In this document: positions 45,698 to 59,876 of the stretch, in pieces
Numbering within the stretch: position 1 is the first letter of the stretch
Layout: the number at the start of each line of letters is the position of its first letter
Assembly: GCA_013397935.1 (NCBI GenBank)
Contig: VZRN01005839.1
Coordinates: 2,114,292-2,178,291, forward strand
Source: Dasyornis broadbenti
Taxonomy: Eukaryota; Chordata; Aves; Passeriformes; Dasyornithidae
Direction of reading: 5' to 3'
DNA length: 64,000 nt
Notes under the pieces: generated by a model
What the model was told of the DNA's origin: nothing
The model's input: only the letters and a program-made list of their open reading frames with translations
Databases searched by the model: none
Program-made: the position numbers and the translations under genes

Positions 45698-48600
45698 CGG
45701 ATTACAGGCTACTCTCTGAAATGTAATTATCTTTAATATGTATAACTGAAAGTCTGGAAGAAGGCACTTTGAATGCTGCTTTCCAAGATGCTTGTGAAGT
45801 GTTGGCATGAGAAATTGAACCCAATAAAATAAGAGGGAAAGGCCAAAATAGAACTAGTAGACATTTATTAGCCGTTTGTGGAAAGTGTTGGTCATCATGC
45901 ACGCTAAGTGGTGATGACGATGCCCTGCCATGGTGTGGTGACTCAGAGCTGACTCCAGAAGGCTGCAGCAGCTGCTGTGCTTCCAGCTGTCCTCTTCTCC
46001 ACTGCTATGGGGAACCATAGCAAAGAGAGAAGCAGTGGGTTTGCCCATTTTGCCCAAAAGAGAAGCTTGGAGGCTGCGGAGGAAAAGCTGGAAGGCTTTC
46101 ACAACTGCCTTCTTTTTGTATTTCCCTTTTATCATCATGGCAGTAACTCCCTCCAGTGACTGGAGGAGCAAAGGCAGCTGTGAAATTTCTGCAGGAGGCC
46201 ACCTTTGGTGTATGAGTCTTACCTGGAGCACTTGTAGGAAGTGGCCACCCTTCCCTTACCTGTGACCCAGCAGCTGGTGGCTTGGCTGGGTCATTCACCC
46301 TTCCACCCCAGGCAAGCTGAGAAGGTCTCAGTAGCCTCAGGGATTCAGTGAAAGCAGTAAGATTGGTGCCCCAGAATTTTATTAGATGCTGTAATTCACC
46401 ATAACTGGGGTCTGCTTTAAAATATGACAGGCAGCTCATTCAAAACAGCTGGAGGCGGAGAGGAAGGTGGAGGAGTACAGGATGAGCTTCTTTCTTCAAC
46501 AAGACAGAGGGAGTGGGGAGGTGCATGACACTGAATCATATCTACATTTTTCTGTAGTGAAAAATAGACTGAGGAGAGGCTCTGCTCCTGACACAGGCCT
46601 TCAGCCAATGAGTGCCTGTGGATGTTCAGAGCCCATGAAACCATCTCACACGACTTGCTGCCATTAGGAGCCTCTCGTGAAGCACTTCTTGCTGGGTATG
46701 TCTGTGCTCGGTTTTTTTACTTTCTTCAGGTTTAGAAATTGAGGCCAGTGAAGAGCAGCTGCACTTTAACAGGCCCGGGGACTTTAACATGGCTGTTCCA
46801 CAGCTTTGGCACATGGCACCTTTGTATCGCAGAGTCTCTAGTGCAGTGCTCCTTCCCACTTTTCTCCCCAAACCTTTTTGTACTGGTCATTTGATTTGGA
46901 CATTTTCTATCCATCGTATTTACTTTTTGTAGAAATAATTATAAACTAACACAACGTTATACCTAGCTCTACTAAGTCGCTGTTGTAGGTGCCCATCAGC
47001 TCGTTTCTGTCGTCATCCTCCCTCCCCAGTCTGACCCCACATTTTGCTGCTGCTGCTGCAGGTGCTGGGGAAGAGCATCAACATCCTCCTGTGAGTTGCT
47101 TTTGATGGTAAAACTGATGCATTGTTTAAAGGAGGGGTGGTTGGGTTTCAGGCACCAAGCCATGGCTGATTGAGGATGTTATGCTCATATTTGGTTACAA
47201 CATGTTGATAAATGGTTTTAGCCTTTGTGAGGACACAAGTTTTTCTGTTGACTGTATTTAGCACTAGGCTGAATTTTTCATTATCATCATATCATCTCAG
47301 GCAAGGCTTTACATTTACTAAGCTAATTACTGAACATAGAAATCTTCAATGAATAAAATCTCAAACAATCCCAAAGCAAACTTTTTCTATATTTCTATAT
47401 TTCTATCCTTATATACCGAAAAGGATCTTTCAGAGGGAAGTACTGAAGTCAGTAGTTAGGGTATGATGACAAATGAGCTCAAACTACATGTGAATTGTAT
47501 AGTGATAATCTGAGAAAATGTCTCTCACTTCAACCCTTGTATGCTGCCTATTAAACCTCTCTAACCGTCTTGGGAAAGCTTATGGTGCCTGATTCCCTTG
47601 CAAGACCTAACCCGGGGCATGCAGCAAGGACCAGAATGGATCAGCATCGTTCCAGGTGGTGCTCTGGTTGATGTGGACATGGATAGCCTAAGAGGGGCTG
47701 TAGAGTCAAGAAGACCCAGTTACATTACTGAAATCACAACAGACACTTTACCTGATGAGCTCCACACTGACAGGAATGAAATCATTAATGCCACCCAGAT
47801 CCTTTGCTTGTTAGGCCTTGCACGTACAATGATCTTTCTAACTACATTTCATTTGACTTGTTTTACTGACCCCTGTTTCAGTTTTCCTAAGAAAAGTTTT
47901 ATTCATTACAGAAGCCGAAATTTCAAGTAGATAGGGTGTGTGGAGGGAGATGAAGTTTGGAGAAAGTTTGTTTATATCTTTATTACAAGGGAACTAGAAT
48001 GCTGCATTTGTGAATAATACTGAATACTCATCCAATTATTTAAAATCAAACAGGTTTTGTTCAAGGTGAGAAAATATAATTTCTCTATTTTTTCCACAGT
48101 AGAATTCTGCAGACTTCAGTGGAATTATTCTAGTTTACAGTTACCTAAAAGTGGAAAGAACAAGACATCCATTTTTAAGTCTTCATTCTTTCTTTTCTGA
48201 TACTTGATTCTCACACTGTTTTTCAGTGTATACTGAGGATGAAGTAGATCTGTTGTGGTGTTTAAAAAATTCTGTGCAACCTCTGCTGTTTGTCTGAAAG
48301 CTTGCTGAATACAGCTCTGCAATGTCAAATGTCTTTTATTTGATTTGGACTGGACCAGATGGCAACAAATTGGAATTTAATGTTGTTGAGACAGATGACA
48401 ATGTAGGAAGCATAAAAGGATTCATTACAAATTAGAATTAAAGAAAACATTCAGATGTAGTTGTGCAGTTTTTATATACCACATCTTAGAGCAATTAGGA
48501 AAAAAAATCAGAAATCCTGTTTTTCTCTCATTCCTTATGAAGAAGTGAATGGGCATTTAGGACTTGTATCACCAGGCATGATCATGGTGTGGGGGTTGGT

Positions 48601-50999
48601 TTGTTTTCATCATCACTGCTATTTTTAAAATAAGAGTTTGCGGTGTATATAAGGTGACATTCTTCTTTAGCCCTTTTAAATTATACACGCTCTGATTTGT
48701 CTGGTAGAATATTAGACAGAAACTCAACAAAAGGCCAGTGTTAAGGAGTAAAAACCAACGTTTATTGCAGTTTCAGATTGATCTACACTAGTACCCATTA
48801 AGCTGACAAGGATCTTTGCTTTTTTCATGTTGCCAGCAGCAAATATACAAACAATGGCATTTTACATGTAGAAGTGATTGCAAAGCAAGTTCTAAAAGTC
48901 AGACATTAACTGTTAAAGCTGCCTGTGTGAGCGTTTACCAGATGATGATTACCTGTTTCCTAACTATCTAGTAGAAGATAATGAAGAACAATGAAGGGAG
49001 GAGGGAGAGCTTTCCCTGCAACATGGCATCTGCCTCTCTGCAGGAGACAGCTCCTGTTCTCCAGGATCTCTGTGGTGGAACAGAGGTTTCTTTTTCCAGC
49101 TCTGCATTGGTAGTACATCTACGTGGGACCTCAGAGACACCTTTCTTTTGCCCACCAGAAGAAAGTACCCTCACATTTTCTTTAGGAGAGTAGGTGGTCC
49201 GGCTTTTAGGAAAACTGTTGTACTGGACTGTGGTATTGACTGGAAAATCTCAGGAATTCAAAGGAGTCAGAAAGGGACTGGGAACAGTTTTCTTCAATCC
49301 TCAACAGAGTCACATCCCATTCCTGATGCAGACAGAGTGGTGGGAATTGACTGATCTGGATGGAGAAAGGAAAATCTGCAGAGAGGTTTCATATGCAACT
49401 GTATAAATACTTCCATAGGGTTTTTTGTTTGTTTTGCTTTGGTCTGGTTTGGGGCTTTTATTCATTTGGTTTTGGTTTGATTTTTTGTTTGTTTGGATGG
49501 GTGGGTTGATTTTTCTTTTTTCTTTTTTATTTTCCTTATTTCTGTAAGACTGTACACACTTCAGATTGCATTAGTTCTGCACACTTTGTTAGATGCCTAA
49601 GGTTCTTTGCCTATTTTTGCTGAATTCTGACCTGAACCTTTCTGGAGCCTAACCTCCTAGAAAAATCAGAAATTCAGAGGATTATCTATGCTGCTTCCCA
49701 TTGTGTTTGATTGGAGTTAAAAGAAATATTGTTGCTTGTTTTGTAGAGGTCTCTGTAGAGATACTTCCTGATATGTCTTCAGGAAAATTATTTTACTGGA
49801 AGAACTCTTAAGTCTTTGCCTTTTTTTTTTTTTTCAGATGACTGAAAAAACACATTGCCAATTAAAATTTTGATTTTGTTCACCTTCTAATTTTAAGCAA
49901 ATGTTGCAAAGCAGTTGATAAACCCTTTACGAACTTTGTCAAGCACAAGTATGTCTAAAAGTGGTGTTCACCAAGTTTTTACATGAAGTAAAGGATAAGT
50001 AAATTCAGTTCATAAGTACAAATCTCCCTCATTTCCACAGAGTGCTCATTTAACAAGAGTAGGTTTTACTCTACTGGCATTATAGCTAGTTGTTCTGTTT
50101 TCTAGAAATACAAATCTGGCCTGAGAACTATCCTTAAGGTTGACTAGAATAGTAATAACACCTATTAAATGTCTCTGATCTGGTAGAATCCAGTAAAGAT
50201 TGACTTAATATCAGACATAAGTGATAAAATCCACATTTTTGAGATTAAACCTCTTGAAGTGCATGACTTTATTCAGTGACTGTGATCCTGAACCTAGGAG
50301 CTGCAATGCTTACACTTGATTTTGCAAGAGAGAACAGTTCTTCTGATGATCCATAGCTAATTTTCTTCCTCCTCATTTTTTTGTTATTATGTTAAATATA
50401 ATCAAAATGTCTATCTTGATGTAACTAATTTTATAGGCAGTTTTGAAATGATTTAAAGCATATTCTCTCAGTACCAAGGTACAATAGCACGACAATTTTT
50501 CTTGCCAATTAAAACCAAAGCTTAAATTCTGTCTTTCAGACTCCCTTTTCTTCTTTACCTACCATTTATCACATCTCCAATATTTTAGAGTAAAATAAAA
50601 AGCTTTATTATTATTATTATTTTCTCAAGTGTATAGAGGAGCAAGCAGGACAGCAAATACTAGAAAGATAACACAAATAGAGACAGAAATCTATAAACAA
50701 GGCTTCATATATACTCCAGAAGAGCGAATGGCTAGGAAATGTCATTTGAAAGGAAGAACACATGGCAGTTGAATCTATCGCTACAATTTAAGGTTATTCC
50801 TGCACATGACTGAAGCAAAGGGCACACTATTCCCTACCTTTTTGCAAGGGTTTTGCTAGTCTGCTCCACTTTATTGATCCCAGGATGATTTGGCTGCTTT
50901 GGTAACAGCTAAACATCGGTAACGCATGTTAGCTGTTATCTTTTCTACTCTTCAGCTTCTTTTCTGAGAGCACACAGAACCACAAGACAAATTGTTCAG
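45698..50999. other. Intergenic, no gene recognised
   Basis: Mixed AT-rich sequence. A GT/T-rich low-complexity stretch occupies about 49415-49540 and a TTA repeat lies at 50605-50621. Open frames at 46005-46439 (minus) and 47598-47930 (plus) have no recognisable similarity. Confidence 0.6.
50605..50621. repeat. Short (TTA)n repeat
   Basis: About five to six TTA units. Confidence 0.85.
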
Positions 51000-51601
51000 G
51001 AGGGGCATTGAGATGCGGATGTTTAGTCCAACCTCCTGCTCAAGGTAGGGTGAGTTGTGTGCTCAAACCAGGTTGCTCAGTCTTATCTTTGGCCATCATA
51101 GCTCATCCTCCTGATGTGAAGAGCCTGAGTCCACCTTCTCACCTATTTTCCCAGAGGTGCAGGGGAGCTAGAAAAAGGTACCCAAAAACCACCTCTGCTG
51201 CAGGCTGAACCAGCCTTGCTTTCTCAGTTTATCTTCACAGGGTGAGTGCTCCAGTCCCTGACCATCTTGGTGGCCCTCCACTAAAACCACCCTAGTTCAT
51301 TTATGTCTTTCCTGTACTGGGAAGCACAAAATTGAATGCAGAACTGCAGAAGCAGTCTAAGGAATGCTGCCTAAGGGGAGATGATTACTTTGCTCCATCT
51401 CTTCTAGTCACACAGACAAGGACATTGTTGTTCCTGTTTGCTGCCAAGGCACACTGCTGGCTCATGCTCACGCCATGTCTGCCAACACACCTTACATCTT
51501 GCCAGCAATGCTGCTCTCCTCAGTCAAGCCCAGCTGGCATCACTGCAAGGAGCACTTCCTTCCAAGGTGAAGTACCTTGCATTTGTCCTGTTGCCTCAAT
51601 A
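51000..51601 (-). mobile_element. CR1 LINE fragment, about 600 bp (antisense)
   Basis: The + strand contains diverged reverse-complement CR1 landmarks in order: TTTAGTCCAACCTCCTGCTC, AGGCTGAACCAGCCTTGCTT, CATCTTGGTGGCCCTCCACT, TTCCTGTACTGGGAAGCACA and GCACACTGCTGGCTCATGCT. This is the longest CR1 piece in the window and includes sequence upstream of the usual 3' stub. Confidence 0.85.
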
Positions 51602-51881
51602 AGTCTTTAGTTTGTGCTAAATTCTAAAGTGTTTGTAAAACACACCTGCATGACTCAGAGTGAAATCCTCACCCTGACTGAAGAGTTTGGGTAGAAATTC
51701 ACTACAAGGAACAAAAACCTATTACAGTGTTTGGATAAAGAGAAGAACAACTTCAATGATCTGGGCATGTATTTTTCAATTAGCACAGTGAATTTTTCTC
51801 TCTCTGTTATCTTTCTCAGAACAAAATCTATGGGGCAGTCAATATGTTCAAAGAAAAAAAATCTTACTCTTAGAAATAGAA

Positions 51882-51935
51882 TCATATGCTGAGTTGGAAG
51901 GCACCTGCACAGTACAGTGCTCAACTGAGATAATT
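51882..51935 (-). mobile_element. Short CR1-like fragment (antisense)
   Basis: AATAGAATCATATGCTGAGT then TGGAAGGCACCTGC resembles the reverse complement of a CR1 3' end. It is short and diverged. Confidence 0.5.
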
Positions 51936-52129
51936 TTTTTATTCTGTGATTTGTTTAAAAACATTATGCTAACTTCCTGGGTAATGGGCTACTACTATGG
52001 AATATGCACACCCCAAACTTGAGGATTGTCTGCAATCACATCTAAGAAATCAGATTTTGCAAAAAAAAGAAGGACAAACCCACATGAGCATCTTTCCTTC
52101 TGTTGTAGGAGTCATCATAGACTCTCTGG

Positions 52130-52503
52130 AATAGAACATTCCTGAAGAGCCCACAGCAGCCTTCCAGTATCTGAAGAGGACCTACAAGGAAGCTGGAGAG
52201 GGATACTTCATCAGGAACTGTAGTGATAGGACAAGGGAGAATGGCTTAAAAGTGAAAGGTGGTAGGTTTAGATTAGATGTTAGGAAGAAATTCATTACTG
52301 TGAAGGTGGTAAGGCACTGGAAGGCACTAGAACAGGTTGCTCAGAGAAGCTGTAGATGCCCCAGCTCTGGATACGACAAGGCCAGGTTGGATGGTGCTTT
52401 GAGCAACCAACTGAGAGTGGAAGCTATCCCTGTCCATGGCAGGGTTATTGGAACTAGACGGTCTCTAAGGTCCCTTCCAACCCAAACCATTCTATGATTC
52501 TAC
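52130..52503 (+). mobile_element. CR1 LINE 3' fragment (sense)
   Basis: Contains GGTTTAGATTAGATGTTAGG, GAACAGGTTGCTCAGAGAAG, GGCCAGGTTGGATGGTGCTT, ATTGGAACTAGACGGTCTCT and a complete CR1 terminus CCAAACCATTCTATGATTCT. It is well preserved. Confidence 0.95.
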
Positions 52504-53899
52504 TCTTCTAATACTCCAAAATTTTATGCAAGCCTATAATGGTCTTTGGAGGAGTAAATTCAGTTCTGTGGTGGATGCACAGCTTCTGAATGTGCATGCA
52601 CAGCACTGAAATTATTTTCAGACTAACAGGTATGTTGTGATAATGTGAACTTCTCCCAGAAAATTCATCTTTGTCCCTTCATGTCTACAGTTCTGCTGAG
52701 GTTAAGAAGTTGAAATTTACTGAATTGTCTAGTTTATTAATCTCTTTGTACCATGCTCATCACCATGGCTTGAACATTTCTTCGATTACCAAAGCTTTAT
52801 TGTGTTTCACCAGTGTATAATAGGGAGAAAACTAGATATTTCTTATCCAAGATTTAATCTTCAAACAGGATACTAAAACAAGTTAACTGCCTTTTACCCA
52901 TCATCTCAAGCAATGAGTACTATATAATGGTACTTCATACCTTTGTGCAGTGTAATTATAATTATATTACTGGAATCTGCACAAATGCATTCTAACCTGC
53001 CCAAGGTAACAAAAGCTTTAATCTTCATTTATTACTTCCTGTACTTGTTGTCTTCATGTTTCTTTTGAAGAGTACATTGGATCATTCCAGCATGAAATTA
53101 ATTTTTTGAAGAAGATAAATAACTTTTTTATTTTCTAGTTAAAATGTGTTCTTGCTTTGCTATTCATAAACATCTTATTTTAAAGAGATATATTTTTTTA
53201 GAATGACTGCAAGGCTTGAACATTTTTTAAATGTCTGCCTTTTATACAGACATGTTGGATTAAACCTGTTTTCACTGACCTTCTTTGAGTAAGAAGTTGG
53301 AGAAACTGAGCTCCCTTTTAACCTGCATGATTCTGTGGCTAGCCTGCACACACTTGCTGTATGAGGTATCATTGTATTTTCAGTTTCAAGAAATCTTTGT
53401 TATAGTACAGGAATAATTTTGATTATGAAATCTCTGAATCAGCTCATTGCTAAATTTTAAATTTCTGAAGTCTTCAAGAGACTTTCAGAAAATACTGGAA
53501 AACATTTGAAAAAGGAGGTATGGAAAATTAATTCTAGGAGCTGTAATTTCTTTTTTGACTTAATATTTTCAGACTTCAGATTCAGAAGTTGTTTCTCCTG
53601 ATAGATAAAAAAGCATGAATATGTAGGCATACAAAGATTTAGATTGTTTCATTTGTGGAATAATTAACTTTTCATTTATTTCATGTGGGGGTTTTTTTCA
53701 GCCAGGATCAGATGATTAGAAAAAACCCATCAGACTGACATAGTTTCTTTTGTCCTTTTGTTAATCAACAGTTTCATCATTAACAGTTCGAAAAGCTAAG
53801 GAGTTAAGTGAAAACTACTGCTACTCTTATCCTGCAAGTTACAGAAATCCAGAAAACTATTATGTTCAAGATTTTCCTGTTAATAAAAATGGTTTTACC

Positions 53900-53941
53900 A
53901 AAAAAATGAAAAAAAAAAAANNTTAAAAAAAAAGTGTTTAC

Positions 53942-53977
<36 letters not shown>
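53900..53977. repeat. A tract with a 2-N assembly join
   Basis: A runs flank NN at 53921-53922. TTTACCAAAAAA occurs both before (from 53893) and after (from 53937) the NN, suggesting a collapsed or duplicated homopolymer join. Confidence 0.85.
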
Positions 53978-53982
<5 letters not shown>

Positions 53983-55400
53983 TAGTCTCTGTGGGTAGCT
54001 TCTGGGAACAAACAGATTTTTAAATTTTTATTTAAAAGGCAAGAGAAAGATAAAACATTAATATTTAATATTAGTGGGTTAAATCTCAGCTAACCTTAGT
54101 AGGTAGTGACCTGTAAGTTCAAATGTTATTACAACAAAAAGTAAAGAACTTTTTTCATTATTTGTTTTGTAGTATGCTCCTCTTATCTTTCCTCATCTCT
54201 TTCCCAACTAGCAGACAGAACAGGATTCTGAATACTGATAAGTATAGCAGCTCATAAGGTTATGCTTTCCTTCAAAAATTTCCTACAATTTTTTTTTCTT
54301 ATTTTCTTCTCATATTATGTGTTTTCTCCAACATATTCCTATTAAGCTTTAAAAATTTACCATTGATTTTACAATTTTAAAACTTGTTTAACAACCAAGT
54401 ATTTCCTAATGATTTATTGCGCCAACAAAAGTCTGTCAGAAAGGAAATTAAAGCCACTAAAATCTATGACGGCAGTGGCATAGAAATTGGGAAAATCATA
54501 TCCAAATTGTTATAAAACAGAGCTGGTCATGTTTGAAGTATAACATATTGCATGGTTTCAGAGGAGGCTGCAACAGCATGATTTCAATATGTGTTATACA
54601 TATGGCAAGAGGAAGCAGGCAGCATTATATAGCTCCAGACTTGCACTAAACACAAGGAGCCCAATACATTTGCCTGGACACAAGCGTTAATCCCACTTAT
54701 GAGATTCAATTATATCTCACCCAGAGCCTTGAGGAGACCCGTGTCCTTCTAGCGCAGCAGCTGGAGGGAGGTGAGGATGTACCATGCCATGCCCAATGGG
54801 ACTACCTGCCACCCTGGGGGTAACCTCATGGGGCAGTGCTGGCTCTCAACCTATTCCCTGCAGGGTGTTCTCTCTAACACATCATCGATACTCCAGATGT
54901 GCATGGAGCTGACAGATCCATGGGAAATATGTGTCACTCTGTAGCAGCAGTCAGGCAGTGAGTGAAGTATCGTGGAGTAGCTGAAAAGACACTAAATTAC
55001 CATGTCTGAACAGCTGGATGCTGCCTCAACTGCACGTGCAGACAGATGAAACCTACTCATTAATTCAAACTGTACTTTAATGGATAAAAAGCTGTGCATT
55101 CTCATTGATTATACCTCTGTGTTAACTTAGGATTCCCGTAAACTAATTTTGTTTCAGAAGATTTTTGACAATGACTTTATGCAGAGTGGAATTAAAAATT
55201 AACAGCAACAGAAATTCACCTGATTTATTTCCATTTTCCCCTAAGCCGACACACCTGCACCTAAACTGCTCCTGATGGACATTTGTTCTAAACCTTTAAA
55301 TGACAGAAATGCTGCAGGCTATCTGGTCTGTTAAAAAGCTAAATCTCTCCTGCTACAATTTAAAAAATCATCTATGCTATTCAGAGCAAATTTTCAAAAA

Positions 55401-55462
55401 CCAACCAACCAAACAAACAAACAAAACCAAAACAAAACAACAGAATAAGGAAAAAAAAAATA
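55401..55462. repeat. CAAA/CCAA-rich simple repeat
   Basis: CCAACCAACC then AAACAAACAAACAAAACCAA grading into an A tract. Confidence 0.85.
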
Positions 55463-58400
55463 AAACCAGAACATTTTTTCATTTCTTCTTTGTAATAATA
55501 GCCTGACTATTTAAAAATCTTTCCTAATAAATGACATCTTCCAGATATTTTATTTTCTTCATCTGCTCACATCCTTCAATGAAGCAAACATACAGAGTAC
55601 AAAAGCTTTTCTCCCCTGCTACCCTATCCCACTAAAGAAAGACCTTTATGGTGGTGATGGTGAGCATTGAATCAGAGATCATCTACATTTGAGGAACATG
55701 CTCTTACTCTGCCTTTGTTATTGAGGAACATTCACTGAGATTAAATTCTGAGACCTTCAAACTTCTCATAGAAATAATTTCTAGTGAGTTGGGCCTGGCT
55801 TTTCTGAGAGGCCATCTCCTTCCTTAAGAAATAATGATGCAGTCTAAGTTTGCAAGTTTATGCCTTGCCTGTGACTTACCTAGGACTAGATGGTTTTTTG
55901 TTTGAAAATGTTAGTTGTGAAGGTGCTTTAAGCTCGTAGTGCAGTGGCGGAGCAGCAGACTGAAGCACAAGACCTTTCTAAATGCTAAGAAGGTCACCAA
56001 CAATTTACTAGGTTTAGCCTGACTCACTTCAGCGTACTTGAAAGTTAACTACACCTGCCTGTACTCTCGCTGACTTGCCTATACTCCTGTTGGATGAAAA
56101 ATAAATTAGAAATTTAATAAAAATACATTTCCAATTAAATAAAGAACTACCAGTGCACCATCTACAGAAATGCAAGGCACCTAGGGAGCTTGGAATATGA
56201 ACAGTAATGTATTTTATCAGGTCCTGCAGAAAATTCTTCTGGTTGTGCTTCCCTCATGGCAGGCACGAGAGCTTTTGCATGGGCGAGTCTTTGTGCCATA
56301 GCTTCATCTGGACAGAGACTGGATCAGACTCTCCATAATGGAATGAGCTTCCCTGGCTAAGGGGACATGCACCATTCAAACCAGCCAACTTCCATGTACA
56401 AACCTGAGGAAACCGTTTTGAAGAAGTCTACACAAACCTTTCAAAGTTACTATTTTTTCCCCATTGTTTCTTGCATTTTCAGTCACTGGAGCTTAATATA
56501 GAGAGTAGAAGACAAGAATAGTAGAATGAGACTACAGGACAACTTGGGGGGATCTTGGCTGCAGGGGTATGTTTGTCACTACTTTTAAAGTGATCAGATT
56601 TCGTCACGACTAAACATGACAGGTTTGGGAATACAGCCTCACTTTAACAGCTATAGTGTAGCTAGTGATCGGATGAAGTATTGAATTAATTTGGTGAGCC
56701 TGGAATATATAAATCACAAGGAAAATAGACACTTAAAAATAGTTTGTCAAATTATGGATGAAGATCAGATGAAAGAAATAAAAAATAGAAACAGAACAGC
56801 CTTTGGGACGTCAGTGGGATCCATCAAAGTCTAATCATTATACAGCTCTGGCATTTTGCTTCAGTGTAGGGGGTCCCCCAAGCACTTCTGGTTGGTGGCT
56901 TGCTGAGTAAATGTCAGTTTAATGCTGTTTTCCTGTTTTCGTAAAAAACTCCTGTAGGGTCTTTCGTCAGCTAACCAGTTAGATTATGTCCCCACTGCCT
57001 CTAGTCAAGCATAAATGCTAGTTCTAAAAGTAGCTGCTTTCTTACCTTGTTTCTATTTCACTCAGTGACATCAGGTTTTTTAGCCATTGGAGGTACAAGA
57101 CCAGCTATTTTTGAACCATGAACTAGCGGTGTCTTTAATGCTTCATGCAAAACACATTCCTGGGTGCATGTCACTGAATTTGACACACACATCATTATGA
57201 CAGTTACTTAAAATTATTATCCATAGATGATGTAGCCCATTGAACACACAGGACACAGGTTCAGCTCTGCTTCTTTGTCATAAGCACCAGTAGATAGAAA
57301 AGCTTGTGTCTGCTGGTATGTTACACATGGTGTGGGGGCAAGGGACACTTGTCACTTTTCAGTTTGCAGGGTATGTGTCTGATCATGGCTGCATGCTATA
57401 TCTCTTCATTTAAACATCCTTCATACAGAAGAGGGAGAAAATATTTTTGTGAGTATTAGTTAATTTAGAAAAACGTCATCACCTAATAATGAAAGCCTTG
57501 CAGTTCATTAGTCTGTTCTAAACCCTGTAAACATCCACAGCAACTTACAGTGTGCCGTGCAAACAACATAATCCCTACATCACCAGGGCCTTGCAGTCTA
57601 AATGCATGAGCAGGCATAGTATAGTGACCTTTCCTTGAACATCTGTTTCATGGGCATTTAATTACCAACATATGTATTATATAAAAATATATGTACAGAA
57701 GAATTAATGGCATTAGGGATGGGCAAAATTAGGGGAGAGGGCTCATTTACTGACCTTCTGTTATAATTACTATTTAATTTGGGGTCAGAGTAGGAATTTT
57801 TTGTGGGGCCAAGCAGTCTTCTCTGAGATAGGGCACTAAGAGAGGAAAGAGTTTCAGTAAAGGTGCCAGATCTGGTAGTTTACAGTCAAACCTTCTTCAT
57901 AGTTTTTTTTTCAGAATCCCTTGCTAAGGCAAGGTGCAGGCATGGCCATGCTTTGACTCACTTGACTGTTCTCCACATAGCTCCCTGCGAAAGGCACTGT
58001 GAAAGTCTGGACTGTAAACCCTGGGACTGTGTCCATCTGTGAGTCACAATGGGAGCAGAGCTCTGTGTTTAGACAAATACCAGGTTAGGAGTTTGTGTTT
58101 TCACAGGACATCAGCTCACAGGTCCTGCTAGGAGTCAACAGAAGCTGAGGTGAAGTTGCCATAAAATCTCTCCCTATGCCAAAGAGTGAATCTGCCATAA
58201 TGATAGAGCAGACATGTTCAAATTTGCAGCCTAGTAATCTCACCTGTAGATATTATTTTCTTAGCATAAGGGACTAAATTTTTAAAAGATGAGAAAGCAT
58301 CATTACTTTGAATAACTTTGATTTAGTTACAGTCAGATTCTTATAGTGTTTTAATGCTGGGTTTCTTGCACATAAAATATAAATGAAAGCAGCTATTAAG

Positions 58401-59791
58401 ATTCCGCCTTTTTACTGCATCATTACGTGCTGCTATTTTTAAATAATCATGCCTTAATACATTACATGCTTCATTTTCATTAAATAAACATTTTAAATGT
58501 GTAAAAGTCATATTCATTAATTTTTTTTAAATATAAGCTAATGGACATGGTTCTTTATGAATAAATGATATTTTGTCTCCTGTTTTATATAAAAAACTAG
58601 TTATACTAAAATGTTGGGAGTTTTCCCCAATTGTTTATTTCTTCTTCTCTTTTAATCTTTCATTTATGTTAAAGTAATTCATACACACTTAGTATTTATC
58701 CCATTGTCTCTGTTTCCTCTTGGCTCTAAGGCTCCAGCTCCAAAGAGCTGAGAAGCTGAAACCATCTGTGCAAACTTTGTCACCGCTCACTGCACTGCAT
58801 ATTCCACTTACAGCTTTGCCCAGTATCCATCCCCTGCACTTTTCTTTCTTTATGGTACCAGAGCCCATTAAACCCAGGCTTCTTGTCAGCCTCTAAGTTT
58901 CTGTAGAGTGTGAGAAGGTGCCCATTGATAGCATGCTACCCTTGGACCTGAGCCAGATGCCAGCGTAGTTGCCGGAAAGGCAATGGGAGTTGTATGAAAC
59001 CCCTCCAAAATAAGTTTTACACATCTGTTCTCAACCGTGTTTTCACACAATCATTTTTTCTCATTGTGCACAGCTCCTTTTACTGTCTTTCTGTCCATTT
59101 CTGTCCCAGGAATCCTCCCCTAAGAACTTCACCCTTCAACATTTATTTCCATTCTCTACATTGCTGAAATTCTAGGAAATACTGTCTTCCATTTTTTTTC
59201 TTTTTCTCAGTCAGCCTGTCTTGTGTATAGCTAGTGGTTTGCAAATTACTCCCTGAGCCTCCTCAAATCCCACATTATTGTCCAGAAAAGAGTGGTCTTT
59301 TTTGTTTGGCCTGTGACCCCCAATTCTCTCAAAAAGATAACAATCAAATCTTGCTCTCTACATTTCCTAATTTTTCTGTCATTCCATATGAAATCAATCC
59401 ATTCTAACAGCATTCAACATTATGATAATTTACTCTGCATTGCTTATGTTGTATGCACAAAATCTTATCAGCTTCTCTTCTGTTAATAAGTTCTATAACA
59501 GACACAGAAAGACAGAACATTATGCTAAGAACACGCAGCAAATTCATTGTGGAAAAACTATTTTTTATCAAACTGAGGGTGAGTCTAATAAGAAATAGCT
59601 CTCTTACTTTATTCAGTTGGATTGGTAGGGATATATTTGCATCTATGATCTTTAAGAAAGTTTGGTTTTGGAGACAGCATCAGTCTGTGATTCTTAAAAC
59701 CCAGATTCTTATGCCCTGCCACCCTTCTTGCAGTATCCTTAAACAAACCATTGTCTTTCTACATGCTTCATTCTCTGTAAAAAGAAAATAA

Positions 59792-59876
59792 TGGAATCAT
59801 AGAATGGTTTGGTTTGGAAGGGATCTTAAAGATCTTCTAGTTCCAAACCCCCGCCAGGGAGGGAGTCATTTCAGAA
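59792..59876 (-). mobile_element. CR1 LINE 3' end fragment (antisense)
   Basis: The + strand reads GGAATCATAGAATGGTTTGG, then GGAAGGGATCTTAAAGATCT and CCCCCGCCAGGGAGGGAG, the reverse complement of a CR1 terminus. Confidence 0.92.

Larger units (their letters stand above)
52504..59791. other. Intergenic, AT-rich, no gene recognised
   Basis: About 7 kb without coding evidence. Contains an A tract with a 2-N gap (53900-53977), a CAAA-rich tract (55401-55462), and a strongly AT-rich TAAT/ATTA-dense stretch around 58330-58620. Confidence 0.6.
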
